DNA of 64,000 nt from Xanthostigma xanthostigma. Lineage: Eukaryota; Arthropoda; Insecta; Raphidioptera; Raphidiidae. The position numbers and the translations under genes are program-made. The stretch spans positions 5,146,001 to 5,210,000 of the forward strand of contig OY754468.1 in assembly GCA_963575645.1 (NCBI GenBank), read 5' to 3'. Shown here in pieces: positions 12,655-24,626 of the stretch. The notes below the pieces were generated by a model. It was given only the letters and a program-made list of their open reading frames with translations. It searched no databases and was not told where the DNA came from. Numbering within the stretch: position 1 is the first letter of the stretch; each line of letters opens with the position of its first letter.

Positions 12655-12815
12655 AGGATGCCAAATACTTCACTGGCTAGTGGCGCCATCATGTGGCCGA
12701 TACAAATACTTCACTGGCTAGTGGCGCCGTCAGGTGGCCGAAAATATAAGCAGTACTAACAATAGAATGACACATACTTTACTTGCCAGTGGCGCTATCG
12801 GGTGACAGAAAAAAG
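12655..12815. repeat. Three ~52-60-bp direct repeats with a GTGGCGC core
   Basis: Repeats contain ACTTCACTGGCTAGTGGCGC (two units, from about 12666 and 12709) and ACTTTACTTGCCAGTGGCGC (about 12775). Also at about 26370-26510 between genes 2 and 3. They may be remnants of a transposon or clustered protein-binding sites. Confidence 0.6.
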
Positions 12816-13164
12816 TTTAGTAAACAATAGTCGGATTTTTCGGGGTTTTTCCGACTCACACAATCCACTAAAATAGAAAACATGACGTTAACTGAGAATC
12901 AAATGGCGGTTCTTATTGCATCAAATCGAAAAATGTTTGGTACAAAAGTTATTTTCTTTGACCCAAAGAACAAACAATCCGAGAAAAAAATATGGGCTCC
13001 TATTTAAAAAAGTGGAGGTGACTTTGATATCTTGAAGATACCTCAACCAAATGATAAAAAAATGCACTAATATTCTTCCCCCTTGATGCTGTTGTTTGAA
13101 ACTTTTTTCAAGAACTCTTCCACTATGAAAAAAAGGTCCATCCTGTAGATATCATTAACACGTC

Positions 13165-13170
13165 TTTATT
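13165..13170 (-). terminator. candidate poly(A) signal for gene 2
   Basis: AATAAA on the minus strand about 210 nt past the gene 2 stop, conserved at the matching place behind gene 3. Another AATAAA lies at 13357-13362, inside the former coding tail, and could serve instead. Poly(A) hexamers are frequent by chance in such AT-rich DNA. Confidence 0.3.
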
Positions 13171-13380
13171 TATAAAGATATTTTAGATACAAATAGTCTT
13201 TAAAATGACAAATTATTGTAAACGCAATACCTATTTTAATTTAATTAAATATATATTATGCATAGAATTTTCAGACGACATAATTCTAACAATAATTATT
13301 TAATTGTTGTCTTCTCTTCCAGTAGAAAAAGAGTCTTTTGGTGTTCAGAGTGTTTCTTTATTTTCATCTTTGTAATTATT

Positions 13381-16300
13381 CTAAGCATTGTCTTGGGTTA
13401 TTACGTCTTCGGATTTAGTAACTTCTTCATTGTTGGTAGCACTTTCTTCCTCTGGAGATTCTGTTACTTGATAAGTACCTTCAGATTCTATGAACTTGAT
13501 AAGGGCTTCAAACGTGCACACGCCACTGTAGTGGATGGGATCTTTATTGCCTTTCACGTAAAATTTCAATGTTGGTAAATAATGTATTTCAACCTGCTTC
13601 AACTCATTCAGATCACTATTTACTTTGGCTATGACGACATCATCACGCGACCTTTAAAAAATACGAACAGTTACGATTTTCTTGTACTTAATTTTAAGAA
13701 TTCTTCATATGAAACTAGCTGCTAGCCGCAATAATGTTTTATAGTCCATTCGCAGGGCCGTACCGACCACGGGGCAAGTGGGGCGGTGCCCAGAGGCCTC
13801 CAACAGAAAGGGGCCCCGAAGGAGCCTCTTTTCGTTGGCTACTTTTCAGGGGTTTAAAGGTGTCCACATTCGTTCTTTACTTTTTTGGGGCCCTTCCACA
13901 AATTACCTTTAGAATTGTATGTAAAAAACAGACTGATTTTTCCGAGGAAAAATTTGTTTTTGCTCCCTCTCTCCTGTTTCGAGAGAGAGGAAGAAAGAAC
14001 AAATCGCTATTGTTGAAGGAAATCACGTGAGGCGGTAGATGTCTCCACTACGTTAGACACTCTTCTCTCATCTCTGTCTAATAGACAGAGAAGAGAAGGC
14101 GCTCGCTTTAATATCAAGCTTGGGTGCCACACGCACCAGTTTTATCTAAGTTTATTCAATAGATACAAAATGTCGGTTCGGAATTCCTTTTTTTTTTAAT
14201 TCCAAACTCGCGATAGGCTGGTATACCTAATACGCCTGTTCTCACTAGGAACTAGCCTACCAAACCCGTATATTTTTCCGATTTTTCGTGTAGACTTATT
14301 TATGGTTCGCTGAAAAATGTATCTACCTTAACGATCTATTATTTGAATATGTTTAACATTTTCATCACGACGACGAAAGCAATGTAAGACACGAATGACA
14401 ATCATAATTTTGAACATAATATTAAGTAATGACCTTTTTTAAGCACTTTTTAAATTCTACGTAGGGGGCCCCAATTTAACTTCTTGCTCCGGGGCTTCCG
14501 AGGTACCAATTACCATTCCACAGCAATAGCAGTAGTGGAGCTTTCAACTCCACCATTTTGATTCGACTTGCTTTACGGGGCTGTACCCCGTTCCGTAACA
14601 ACGTACTAAAACGGTGCTTGTTTGAAGGCAGGAGACCTTCTAATGAAGAGAATTTCGACTTTTGTAAGTTAATGTTCCATTACAAAACTGCGTCTGTTTG
14701 GAGACAGTGACTGAACAAGAAAACGGAGGTTAATGTTGCATTACAAAACCGTGGTTTTTTGGAGGCAGTATTGCTTTCTATTGAATAAGGAAACGGAAAT
14801 AAACGTCTCGAACAGTTCTGGATCCTTGTGAGAAGACACTCAGTCCATTCGTGATTTGGTACCCAAATATCTGAGTAGCAAGGGGTCGAACCTGACGCTC
14901 TTCCGCAGCACCTCATTCCATGTTCTTGTCAGAGTATGTTTCCAAACAGTCCTGAGAATTTAACCCTTTCAAGAGCACAGCCCACTGTTTAGAAACAAAT
15001 GTTCCTAGAATATGGTCACCATTATCACCCTGAGGGAACAAGTGATTGTAAATCATTGCTTTTATATGATAAATATTTACTTAAGTTTTTCAGCAACTTC
15101 CTCGAGAATTGGTGCCAGTTCTTTGCAAGGTCCGCACCAAGGTGCATAAAAATCTACAAGTACATATTTCGATTCATCGAGGGTAACTGAATCATAGTTG
15201 GAGCTGACCAAAACTTTGACCGGCTTCTTGTCCCAGTCTGCTGGCAAATCTTGACTTAGCAAGTAAATTTCGAGTTGTTTATTGACAAATGCCTGCACAA
15301 AGGTTCTAATATTGTTCTCGTTGATTTCTTTAGCTTCAAGTTTATATTTTTCTTCACCATTTTCTCCGTAAGTCTGAATACGTATCGCGGGCACATCTTG
15401 CTTTTGTACACCCATGCTTTCGAGTAAATGTTGGTGGTCTTCAGAGTCGACATTAATTGCGACGAATCGAATCTATCACAAATGTTTAAAATTAAACTCT
15501 GATTAACCATTTGTATCGTAAATATTGGAGAAAAAGCTGAAATTCTTATTTATTTCAGTGGGCAGATATTTGCATGATATTTCTTAGCGGATTTTTCGCC
15601 TTGCGCATCATGACGCGCAGTGCAAGAATCCCAAACTTTCTGCCCGTGTGGTGTACAGACACTCCTCAACTTACGAACACCTTGTGTTCCCGGGACTCGT
15701 TTTTAAGTCGGATCAATAGATAGAGATTAGAATGTATGGGGTAATACATATATGGATTATGTTACAAACTCCCCGTTGAGATGACAAAGAAGTTCGTGAG
15801 ACGACAATTGACTCGTTATTCTAACAAAAACACACCGATTGTCGTGGGAGACAACAATCGGCTTGATTGTTGTTCCAAAAACAGGCAAAGGTAAAAAGGG
15901 CTTTGTTGTCAAATTCCAGACAACAATGAAATTAACAAAGGAAAGAACTATCCAGAGCCTATAAAAACTACGGGATAGCTTAGTGGAGACACAGTCACAC
16001 AGGGACAGTCATACAGTGTCCCTCATCGAGTGATACATAAATTCGACATAAATTAACAGTCAGTGAATAATGCTGAGGTAACTGCTGAAATAAATAGTTT
16101 AGCTTAAATAATCTCCTGTAGATAAATAAAGAAATGAACGAAATGAACTGTGTAAATAATACTGTACGAAATAAATAGAACTGTATATAGCAAATAAATA
16201 ACTGTGTTAAATAAATTTTGGTGTGTTCCCGTGTTGTAAATAATCTTGTGTATATAGTGACTTTGTATTCTTCATTAGTTATTATTTTATTAGTTAGAAC

Positions 16301-19300
16301 TGTTGTTTGTTTCTATTACGTTTAGAGAACAGCTTTTTAGTTTGTTTATTTGTTCTGTTAAAGTTTTACTATTGTAAATAAACATTTTCCACCACGAACT
16401 AGAACAGTTTTGCTACAATATTTTGTTATTTCGTCATAGATTTTTGTTTGCCATGAAAAGGGCCGATGTAAAACAGTTTTGTTGTTTTGTATATTTTTAT
16501 TGGCCTGAAAAGGGCTGATGTAGAAAAATTTTGCTGTGTCATTGTTGACTTTTTTGAGGTAATAGCTTTTGGAGAAGGATATGACTCCTTGGTCTATTTG
16601 GCTGGAGTGGAGAGGTAGTGCTGGGCGGTTGGGTTATGGGTGAATTTCATTGGTCTAATTACCACTGATCCGACTGTTCGTAAGCCCAGAGTGTTCGTAA
16701 ATCGAAGAGTACCTAAATACTATATTCCTTTATACTTCGGTCGAAAGTACGTACTTCCGGTATCAACTTTAAAGCAAAAAGTCTAGCGTGTGTTTAATCC
16801 CACCGATGCACAAATGTTAGACTTTCTGCCTTAAAATTTATGCTGGAAGTACGTACTTTCGGTCAAGGTCTAAAGAGAAAAGAATGTTTTACTGAATATT
16901 TTTTTAATTTTCTATTCAAAACTTACGTCTCTGAACTCCTTGGCAACAGGTTTAGCTTCACTAACATATTTATCGAAATTTCCCGCTTGTTTTGATAAGA
17001 ACATGTAAAGAATTGGTTTGTCAAAATAATACAAGACCTCCCTTTGGCCATCATCGTCCACATCTGTTATAAAATGTTCAGATTCAATTTGCAAAAATTT
17101 TCTGAGTTCTTCATCGTTGAAGTCACCTTCAAATGTTGCGTTTCCATCGTCGAACTAAAGACAATTATTATTTTTTTCAGAAAGGATTGTCAAAAAATCT
17201 GATTTGACAATGACCTTAGATTGTAAACATACATATTTCTCCATACGAAAAGCATTGTAGAGTTTTAAATCGATCCTGTTTGAAAAATAATATCTACATG
17301 TAGGTATTTAACATTATTATTTTGATATATTTTCTACTTCGAACCGAGCGGGGTGGCGTAGTGGCGAGAGCACTAAACTCGCATTCGGGAGGTACCGGGT
17401 TCGAATCCCGGCGGAGTCAGATGTGGCTGAGAGTTTGTCCCTCTCGCCGAGAAACGGTTATTCCTGTACCGGCCATCTTGTTGAGGTTTTCCATGGTTTC
17501 CCTCAACAATTCCACATAAATATCGAGATGGTTCCTTATTCAAGGCCATGGCCGATTACCTGTCAAACTCCTATGCTCAAAATTTGCCTACCTTATCCTC
17601 ATTTTCTAAAAATTCCTTCATTCGTCCATTGCTATTAATTAAGGTGAAGTTTAAAAATTGTATAAAATAACTGGAAGTGTGGTAGAAAAAAAAAATAGTA
17701 ATGGTGTGAATGACGTCTGTTATGACATAAAGTCGAGAAACGGACGTTAAACGGATTATTATTATTATTATTATTATATTTTCCACTTCGAAACCACATT
17801 TTTATACATATTTTGATCAAAATTTAGCTTGAAAATAAGTACGAACATTCAAATCTGAAAAATTGGTCGATGACGATAATTTTATTTATCGATAAGTACG
17901 AACATTTATATGTTCTCACTAGGTTATTCTCAAATCAAAGTCAATGCTTTGTGCAAGCCAGCATAACACTATTCATGCAATAGCGTTGTTCTGTATTTTT
18001 ATAGCATCATCAGGGATCTCATAACGAACTAAAGTTTTATGCTGGCCGAATTTTGAAAGAACTATTTCACGTCATAATATGATTTATTAATACTTTTACA
18101 TGCATTAAATTAATTATTCTAGCTTGACTATGAATTCTGAGGCTGATGGTGCAATAAAAAAATTAAGGAGGCATAGGGCGGCTGTACCGCAAATTTTAAG
18201 TGAGAAAACATTTTGCAAATGTATAAAAATGGGTCACCGATATTTTATTACTAAGCTTAGAAAAAAACTGCTGAACCAATTTAAGAAAAAAATTTGTGAT
18301 ACAATCCTGAATGAATGCCCCATTAACAGAAAAAGAACGATCAAACTCGGTTTACAAATGCTAGAGATATGAGATAACATATAGGTACTAAGAAACCTTT
18401 TTTTAAGTCAGTTAAAAACGGCTGAATCGATTTAAATAAAATATATATGGGACTAATTTGCAATATGTAATTATATTTCCATGTTTACTTTTGTGAATTG
18501 TGTCACAGTCCCGTTGAGGGGTTTTGTTCCCCTATTTTGATAAAAACAGTGACCTATTAAGTAAAAGGTCACATCTACGTCAATATTAGAATTATTAATA
18601 ACTATCCGTTAGCTGCGGAGTCGCACGCGATTGAGATGAAACCTAAGTTCCCATTATTTGGCATACTTCTCTCGATGTGGACCTTCTTAATAAATTTCAA
18701 AATTGATGACATCCACGTGATCAACGTCCTGACAAACTTTGAAAACGACAGCCATGTAGATTTTTAGACTATTTGCCTCTTTTCACCCTCTGAAGGGATT
18801 GTTTTTAAAAAAGCATAAACACGTGTTTATTTATTTGTAGACAGGAGTAATCCTGCGCATTTTCGAATTGATACCTATCTTATATGATTTCTCCTTGCAA
18901 ATTTTTAACCCCCGTTACGCCCTTTTGGAGGCTGAATTTCTAAAAATCTGTTCTTAGCGGATGCCTACGTTATAATAACTATATGTGTGCCAAATTTCAG
19001 CCCAATCCGTTCAGTGGTTTGAGCTGTGAGTTGATTCTCTATGCAAATTTTGAACCCCCGTTACACCTTTTTAGGGGTTGAATTTTCAAAAAACTGTTAG
19101 TGGATGCCTACGTCATAATAACTATCTGTGTGTCAAATTTCAGTCCAATCCGTCCAGTGGTTTAAGCAGTGCGTTTATAGATCAGTCAGTTAGTCAGTCA
19201 GTCACGGTTTCCTTTTATATATTTAGCAAATCAGAATCCGTTGCATGTTTCACCTTTGGCCAGGTATACCTTTTTAAAAACTTTGACGGTGTTTTCTTCA

Positions 19301-22300
19301 GCATTAAATTCAGAAAATACAGCGTCTGCGGATGTGATTCCAAAAAGTATTACATCAGCCTTAACTGCCACAGACAAGAATGTCTGTGCTTCGTCGGACT
19401 CCAGATCTTTGAAGAAACCGATTGCCACCACCGGACCAAACTCTATGAAAGATTTTGCGTCTTCGACGGATGTCAGCACTTTAGCAGGTGGGCCTACTTT
19501 TTTAAATAGCCATTCGACCATGGCTTCGGCTTCCATTTTACCTGTGCATATTAATAAACAATATAAATATATATAATGTAACAGAGACAACAATCAGCTT
19601 GTTGTTCTAACAATGTAACACAGATTGTTATGGGGCAACAAACGGCTTGTTGTTCTACAATGACACACGGATTGTTGTGGGACAACAATCGGCTTGATTG
19701 TTCAAACGATAACAATATGCGTAGGTAAAAATATTTTTAACAAAAAAATTGAACCGACTTCAAAATATGCACTAAAAAGTAAAAAATAATTGCGTATTGA
19801 AATGTTTTGGAGTCGGTGTCAGCCAAAATGAAATCTATTCCGAGAACTAGAGACATGTAAGATTTAAATTGCTACTTTCGAATTCCGATGTGACACCGAC
19901 TCCAAAACATTTCAATACGCAATTATTTTTTACTTTTTAGTGCATATTTTGAAGTCGGTTCAATTTTTTTGTTAAAAATATTTTATTTTTCTCTTTTTAG
20001 TGTTAGATATTTATTCAATAAATTATGCAGTTATTTTATGAATATTGCAATGGGTAAAATTTGAGAGTTTCCCTCGATCTCTCCGGATTCCACCATCAGA
20101 TCCTGACTTGGTTCACTCTTTCGAATAAAAAAAAAATTTTGAAAATCGGTCCATAATTGATGGAGAAATCGGTGAACATACATTAAAAAAAAAGAAAAAA
20201 AAATATAGTCAAACATAGAACCTCCTCCTTTTTTGAAGTCGGTTAAAAAAAGGCTTTGTTGCCAAATTCCAGACAAAAATGGATGCAAGAAAAAGAAAGA
20301 ATTACCCAGCGCATATATATACCACCGCGATAGCTCAGAGGACGGTCAATCATGCATTGTGCTTCTTCGAGTTAACAATCGACAAATAGTTGTGACATAA
20401 ATTGACAGTCAGTACCGTGAACAGTACTGAGGTAACTGCTGAGATAAATAGATAAATGAACTGTGTAAATAAACTGCGCGAAATAAATAGTTCGGAGTGG
20501 TCAATAGACCAATGATTTCAATTATATAAATCTATTTTAACATAAATATTCACTTGAATATAGTCATATAGTGTTTAGTTTACATAAATGGTGACTTTGT
20601 ATTCTTTATTACTTATTCTTATATTTTATTAGTTAGAACTTGTTGTTTTGTTTCTGTTACGTTATAGAGAAGTGCTTTTAGTTTGTTTGTTAACGTTTCA
20701 CTGTTGTAAATAAAAATTTTCAACCATGAACTAAGAACAGTAGTGTTACAATAATATTGTTACGCACGCCAGCCGCCACTGGCATTTGTAGAGGCAGATA
20801 GAAGGAGTGTTACGCACGCCATCGACACTGCGCGCATTGGTAGAAGCAGGTAGTCTTGATTATTAGTAGAAAATCAAATTTTTTGACGATACTTTCTGCA
20901 ATCCACCATAAGAATGTGTGAAAAGTAATTGTTTTGTTGGAAAATTTTCATTTAGAATCGTTTGTTTACAAGGTGAGAAGTGTTAGGGTTCCTTAGTTAG
21001 GTTTTTTGAATTTGTGTATAACGCTTCTTTTATGTTATGTTTAACAATAATTTTTATATCCTGACTTACCGTTATATTCTATTGCTACACCTTCACGATA
21101 CAGTACGAGGGTTGGAAAGCTCATAACATGAATAGTTTTAAACAAGTCTCTATTATCTCTTACGCTTAGCTCAGCTACAAGTATTTTTGTTGGCTTCTCT
21201 TCTAAAATAGTCGCCAGTTTTTCAAGTTCTTCTGCTAATTTTTCTTTATACCAAGGCAAATCTAAAATAAAGTTGTACATTTTTTAAACACATATCCTCT
21301 TTTCATCTTCAAAATAGCTTTAAAATCGCGGGGCTGTTGAACAAAAAAACAATTAAAATGGACGATTCTAAAAAGTTGCCGTTGAAAACCTTTAGAGGCG
21401 CTGTCATCGTTATAAATGCAATATTTTAACCATATATAGTTCGAGAACGAAACATTCATCCCGGGTTGGGTACATGATTAAATCAATGTGTTTGCAAATA
21501 TATAGGGTAACCGGTAGTTGTTCGTATTCCTTTCGCGAGAAGAAACTATGACTAATTTCAAATGATTTAACCTTATCACTTGGGGATCGGAAACGCGTAA
21601 TTTTTTTATCATAATGACACTTCTGTGAAGAATTTCTATTTTATTTTTTTATTTATTGTAAATTTTAACACACAACATAAAATCTAACAGTAAATTTTGT
21701 AATTTTTAGCTTTAGGAAGGTTGGCCAATTAGTAAGCTATCAGATCATGGAAAAATTCAGGGCAAAAAGTGAGAGGATATTTGTTTTTAAATTTTTTAAC
21801 TCCCAAAATTCTGATTTTTGGAAAAAGAAAACGAAGTAGATTTTCTAGAAAATGACGCATTTCTGACTCCATAGAGGTTAAATCATTCCAAATTAGTCAT
21901 AGTTTCTTCTCCCAAAAGGAATACGAGCAATTACCGGTCACCGTATTCAGTGCCGGATTATACCAAGTGCCGCCTATACGCTAAAACAGGCTTGCCGCCC
22001 ACTTAAGGCTAGCGTTTTCCCGAGTTTCTGTAGGTTATCTTTTCTTACATTGAAGTTACTATGGCCTTGCATCGCATATGGGTATTTCTGTTCGAAGAGT
22101 CGAACTTGAAGTGATGACTTCCGGATTGACTAATTTGAGGAAGGAGAAAAAAGTGCTTCCTCATTGAAGAGCGTAAAATATGAATATCTGATTCCGATTG
22201 GAGGTTCAAGACAGACCGTCATTTCGTTAGTTAGAAATCTTTTTATTTTTTTTTTGCGACCGTCTCTGCCGCTCCTCCGACGAGTGCCGCCCTACGCTTC

Positions 22301-24626
22301 AGCGTAGTTAGCGGATAGGTTAATCCGGCACTGACCGTATTATAGCCTTCTTTTTGTTTTCAAGTGTTTGCAAAACACAAAAAAAAAATTTGAAAAGAAG
22401 TTTGACCCTGCAGGCCATCCCTGTAACTTCCCGCTATTTTCGAGTTCAAAACGCTCAAAAATATATAAAATATAGCAAGAAGTTTATTTTTTAGCTCTTT
22501 GAGTTAAAAAAAAAACACTTTGTTGCGAAATTTTCGTTCACGATATCTCATGAACAAATGAACCGATATTGATGCGATTTGCGGCAGTCGACGCAATTTT
22601 TTAACCTAAAAAAGTAATTTAATACAGAAAAATCGATCTCATACGAATTTTACGAGCAATTTAAAAAAAACACGTTTTTAAAAATTTTTCGTTCACGATA
22701 TCTCGTGAACAAATGAGCCGATTTTGATGCGGTTTGCTGCAATCGACGCAGTTTTTTTAACCTAAGAAAGTAAATTATTACAAAAAAATCGATTTGATAA
22801 GAATTTTACGAGTAGGTACCTAATTTTAAAAAATTACTTTTTTCCTAATTTTTCGTTCACGTTATCTCATGAACAAATGAACCAATTTTGATATGGTTTG
22901 CGGCGATCGACGCAGTTTTTTTAGCCTAAGAAAGTAATTTATTACAAAAAAATCAATCTGATAACAATTTTAAGAGTAATTTTTAAAAAACACTTTTTTA
23001 CGATTTTTTCGTTCACGGTATCTCGTGAACAAATGAACCGATTTTGATGCGGTTTGCGGAATTCGACGCAGTTTGTTAAGGAGAAGAGCTGATTAGTTTT
23101 TGGAATTAATCGGTTTAGTAGTTTAGAAAATTTTTTACAAAAACAAATTTTTAAAAATTTTTGAAACTTGTTTTTTTAAGATTTTTCAAAATTTTTTGGG
23201 CCGAATCGTTTCAAATTTTCAGGAAGTCTAAGTTCACCAAGATCACGTCAGATGCCGCAAACCGCGTTTCAGTCGGACACTCCCTTCAAAAGATATAAAA
23301 GGTTTACATACATACACACACACCCCCACACACACACACACACACACATACAGCCCTACGGACATCATCGCCAAAATAGTTTCAATAGCTTCCTAGGACC
23401 TCAAAACGTCGAGATCTGGCGAAAACTCGATTTTCGAAAATCGGGGTGAAACCAATAACCGATTTTTGAAAAAAAATTTTTTTTTTTTTTTTTTTAAAGC
23501 GGGAAGTTAAAAACTGGGAACTAATCGCTTTTTTTTAAGAATTATTCTTAGACATATTTTTGTATTTTTTTAATGAGGGCATTTTATTGTTAAGTTTTTT
23601 TTAGTATTCCGCTCAAACAAAACACTTCGGTGTCCGTCCGTCTGTCTGTCACGGGGAATTGAAACTATTTGACTTAAAAAATTGAAGTTTGGCACAGAGG
23701 TCCAATCACAGGCGTCAAGTATAAAAAGTTGAATTTTGATTCTGAGGGGGTGAAATGAGAAATAAAAAAAGAAACTTTTTTTAAGGGCACCGTGCAGGAT
23801 GCCAAATGAAAGATTATGAAATCACGAACTCAACAATATATTTGTGGTCGATTTATTTTCACTTTTGTATATTTTTGGGGAGAAACGTTCAAAAATCGTT
23901 TGTACCCCTGGTTTTTGCTAAAACTATCGCTCAACAATATCACGAACATTGAGAATTAGGTGTAGATTGATTGAAAATTATCAAGATTGAAAAATCCTAG
24001 CACCATTAATTGTTATTTCATTAACACTTTCAAATTTTAGACTAAATTCAATTCCCGGAAATCCCCCTTCCCGTATTTATGCCACTAACTATCACCGCCG
24101 GAACTTAAACTCGAATCGTCCACTATAATGGCGGATGAGTTGTCAATTACTCAACAGTGACATATCCAGAGTAATTGATAACTCATCCGCCGCGATAGTG
24201 AAAGATTCGGGTTGTGTCTCGACGGTGACAGCGTTTAAAAATAAATTTTTCTAATACAGCATTGTAACTATGGATGTTTCTAGATAATTATAGCAAATAT
24301 AGTTATCATAATGCTAAAAAATAACGTGTCTCAAACAGTCCTACGAATTCTACATTTTCAACATTTCATTCTAAGATCGTGTCGGCCAATTGGCTGGAAT
24401 TTTTTTAAATCGATAAAAAATTATAAATAAATGAAATGAAAGACTGCATATAAATATACTTACACAAACTTATAAAAACATAATCATTTTCTTCGATAGT
24501 TTGGTTGAAATTATCGCCGTTTAATTCAAGTATTTTTGTATTTGTATTTTCGACGTCTGAATTTTCACCCAGAACCTCGAAAACCGAGACCAAAAATATA
24601 TAAGATATAATAAAAAAACACTTCAT
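13381..24626 (-). CDS. PDI-family gene 2, complete, short tail
   Basis: Six coding exons: 24464-24626, 21070-21261, 19270-19541, 16927-17154, 15081-15472, 13381-13651 (163, 192, 272, 228, 392 and 271 nt), predicting 505 residues. Signal peptide, a (inactive, YKEK at 59-62), b, b' and a' (CGPC at 398-401, cis-Pro P442 in YLPTL) follow in PDI order. It is almost identical to gene 1 in exons and introns; for example GVQKQ replaces GVKKQ in b'. The acidic tail ends TQDNA at a TAG where gene 3 has TCG and reads on for 16 more residues, and 15 bases of the old tail are missing downstream. No KDEL-type ER-retrieval signal is present. Gene 1 starts 3.2 kb downstream and gene 3 ends 2.4 kb upstream, all head to tail. 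Lengths match typical PDI (about 500). It looks intact and expressible; whether it is expressed is unknown. Confidence 0.93.
13738..14130. repeat. hAT-like terminal sequence in intron 5 of gene 2
   Basis: The stretch opens near 13752 with CAGGGCCGTACCGACC, a hAT-style terminus (CAGGGC...), and is followed by GC-richer sequence. The same block lies at 27474-27830 in gene 3. I cannot find a matching inverted end or target duplication, so the family is tentative. Confidence 0.35.
15760..16416 (+). mobile_element. Solo LTR, intron 4 of gene 2
   Basis: Orthologous copy of the LTR at 1628-2276, nearly identical and at the same intron site, duplicated together with the gene. LTR-retrotransposon fossil without internal sequence. 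Confidence 0.75.
16734..16870. repeat. Foldback repeat beside exon 4, gene 2
   Basis: Counterpart of 2592-2728, with the CGAAAGTACGTACTTCCGG and TGGAAGTACGTACTTTCG arms. Confidence 0.65.
17344..17777 (+). mobile_element. tRNA-derived SINE, intron 3 of gene 2
   Basis: Orthologous copy of the SINE at 3161-3542 with the same 15-bp flanking duplication (17329-17343 and 17778-17792). It is 434 bp long because it keeps a segment deleted in gene 1, with a longer ATT tail. Confidence 0.88.
18602..19229 (-). mobile_element. Helitron-like element, intron 3 of gene 2, internally duplicated
   Basis: Counterpart of 4289-4781, with an internal tandem duplication: the CAAATTTCAGYCCAATCCGT block occurs at about 18990 and again at about 19135. 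This accounts for part of the longer intron 3 in gene 2. The terminal CTAG has become CTAT. Confidence 0.6.
19577..20750 (+). mobile_element. LTR fossil in intron 2 of gene 2, with nested repeat
   Basis: Counterpart of 5131-6332. It carries the same nested repeat (about 19729-20247) and ends in AGTGTTACA. Confidence 0.65.
19729..20247. mobile_element. Nested 'GAAGTCGGTT' repeat, gene 2
   Basis: Counterpart of 5281-5820 at the same site within the intron 2 LTR, with small internal deletions. Confidence 0.6.
21948..22333. mobile_element. hAT miniature element, intron 1 of gene 2
   Basis: Counterpart of 7526-7911 with the same length, ends and ACCGTATT duplication, copied along with the gene. 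Confidence 0.9.
22424..23509. mobile_element. DNA element with TAACTTCCCGCT ends, intron 1 of gene 2
   Basis: Counterpart of 8003-9084 with the same four tandem units and CA tract, nearly identical. Confidence 0.65.

Larger units (their letters stand above)
10202..13164. other. Intergenic region, gene 1 start to gene 2 end
   Basis: No gene found. It holds the gene 1 upstream region, a TTAA-flanked foldback (10689-11215), a segment present only here and not between genes 2 and 3 (about 11504-12228, including an AT microsatellite near 12021-12100), and three GTGGCGC-containing direct repeats (12655-12815). Apart from the extra segment it matches 24627-26874. Confidence 0.7.

Noticed and set aside
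13258-13578. Plus-strand frame over the last exon of gene 2 (and 27058-27300)
   Set aside because: Antisense of the a' exon and its acidic tail; no independent support.
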